Shown in pieces: positions 15,022 to 15,160 of a stretch of 15,160 bases of DNA. Location of the stretch: contig CAZMBZ010000116.1 in assembly GCA_964564285.1 (NCBI GenBank), positions 1 through 15,160 on the forward strand, given 5' to 3'. Position 1 is the stretch's first letter. Each line of letters opens with the position of its first letter. The stretch comes from JAUWQU01 sp964564285 (GTDB lineage: Bacteria; Planctomycetota; Phycisphaerae; SM23-33). The notes beneath the pieces are model-generated. The model searched no databases. It saw only the letters and a program-made list of their open reading frames with translations, and was not told the DNA's origin. Position numbers and translations under genes: made by a program.

Positions 15022-15056
15022 GGAATCTCCCCGTAGTATGCCCTTGCGTTGCCTGT

Positions 15057-15084
15057 ATTATATACCAAGATCGATGATTGTCAA
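15057..15084 (-). promoter_or_regulatory. Consensus sigma70-type promoter pointing left
   Basis: The minus strand has a perfect TTGACA (15079-15084), a 16-nt spacer and a perfect TATAAT (15057-15062). It is the best promoter in the window and would start RNA near 15050, about 30 nt before the ATG at 15021. Confidence 0.72.
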
Positions 15085-15160
15085 GCAGACAACTCGATGT
15101 TTTCGGGGGGACTCTGTATGTCAACTGCGGGGTGTGTTTTTCCATCATGCGGCGACTGCT

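Noticed and set aside
15119..15124. Second TTGACA upstream of the right-edge promoter
   Set aside because: No acceptable -10 at 15-19 nt; probably chance.

Overview
The window looks like a high-GC bacterial contig from Planctomycetota, most likely a Phycisphaerae-like lineage. This is an inference from gene content: two sialate O-acetylesterase-type SGNH hydrolases, a DUF1080 (3-keto-disaccharide hydrolase/GH16-like) domain, a PDZ-DUF6288-HEAT secreted protein, a HEAT-repeat secreted protein, a pseudopilin of the H-X9-DG style and an RHS/YD fragment. It is a scaffold with one run of exactly 100 N (6021-6120), so it probably comes from a draft or metagenome assembly.

Layout. 1-2307 (+): the 3' part of an endonuclease/exonuclease/phosphatase-fold hydrolase, then a secreted sialate O-acetylesterase 22 nt downstream, probably one operon. 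2435-3094 (+): a DUF2959 lipoprotein. 3151-3671 (-): a decayed chimera of an RHS/YD-repeat gene and the last 22 codons of a DUF1080 gene. 3902-5488 (+): a secreted HEAT-type protein with a His/Asp-rich insert. This gene converges on 10311-5646 (-), and a strong hairpin terminator lies between them (5566-5608). The minus-strand block reads PDZ-DUF6288-HEAT protein, then sialate O-acetylesterase, then (across the gap) a DUF1080 domain. 10589-11440 (-): NAD kinase. 11463-11654 (+): a doubtful small divergent ORF. 11649-11820: two tandem copies of an 86-nt repeat. 11886-13016 (-): a three-part protein with an N-terminal zinc knuckle, a GRAM/PH-like middle and a C-terminal HNH nuclease. 13245-14135 (-): a pseudopilin-like protein. 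14200-15000: no convincing gene; a mosaic of degenerate intergenic repeats with a REP-like palindrome. 15057-15084 (-): a textbook TTGACA-16-TATAAT promoter with a good ribosome binding site, driving an ORF that runs straight into the repeat mosaic.

How the genes fit together. The EEP hydrolase, two acetylesterases, DUF1080 domain and PDZ-DUF6288 protein nearly all carry export signals and fit extracytoplasmic glycan deacetylation and breakdown, typical of planctomycete polysaccharide loci. NAD kinase is housekeeping. The HNH protein is the most unusual intact gene; its architecture suggests a sensor-plus-nuclease, but no function is demonstrated. No tRNA, rRNA, CRISPR array or complete insertion sequence was seen. 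The best candidates for a second look are the HNH protein, the RHS/DUF1080 junction and the promoter at the right edge.
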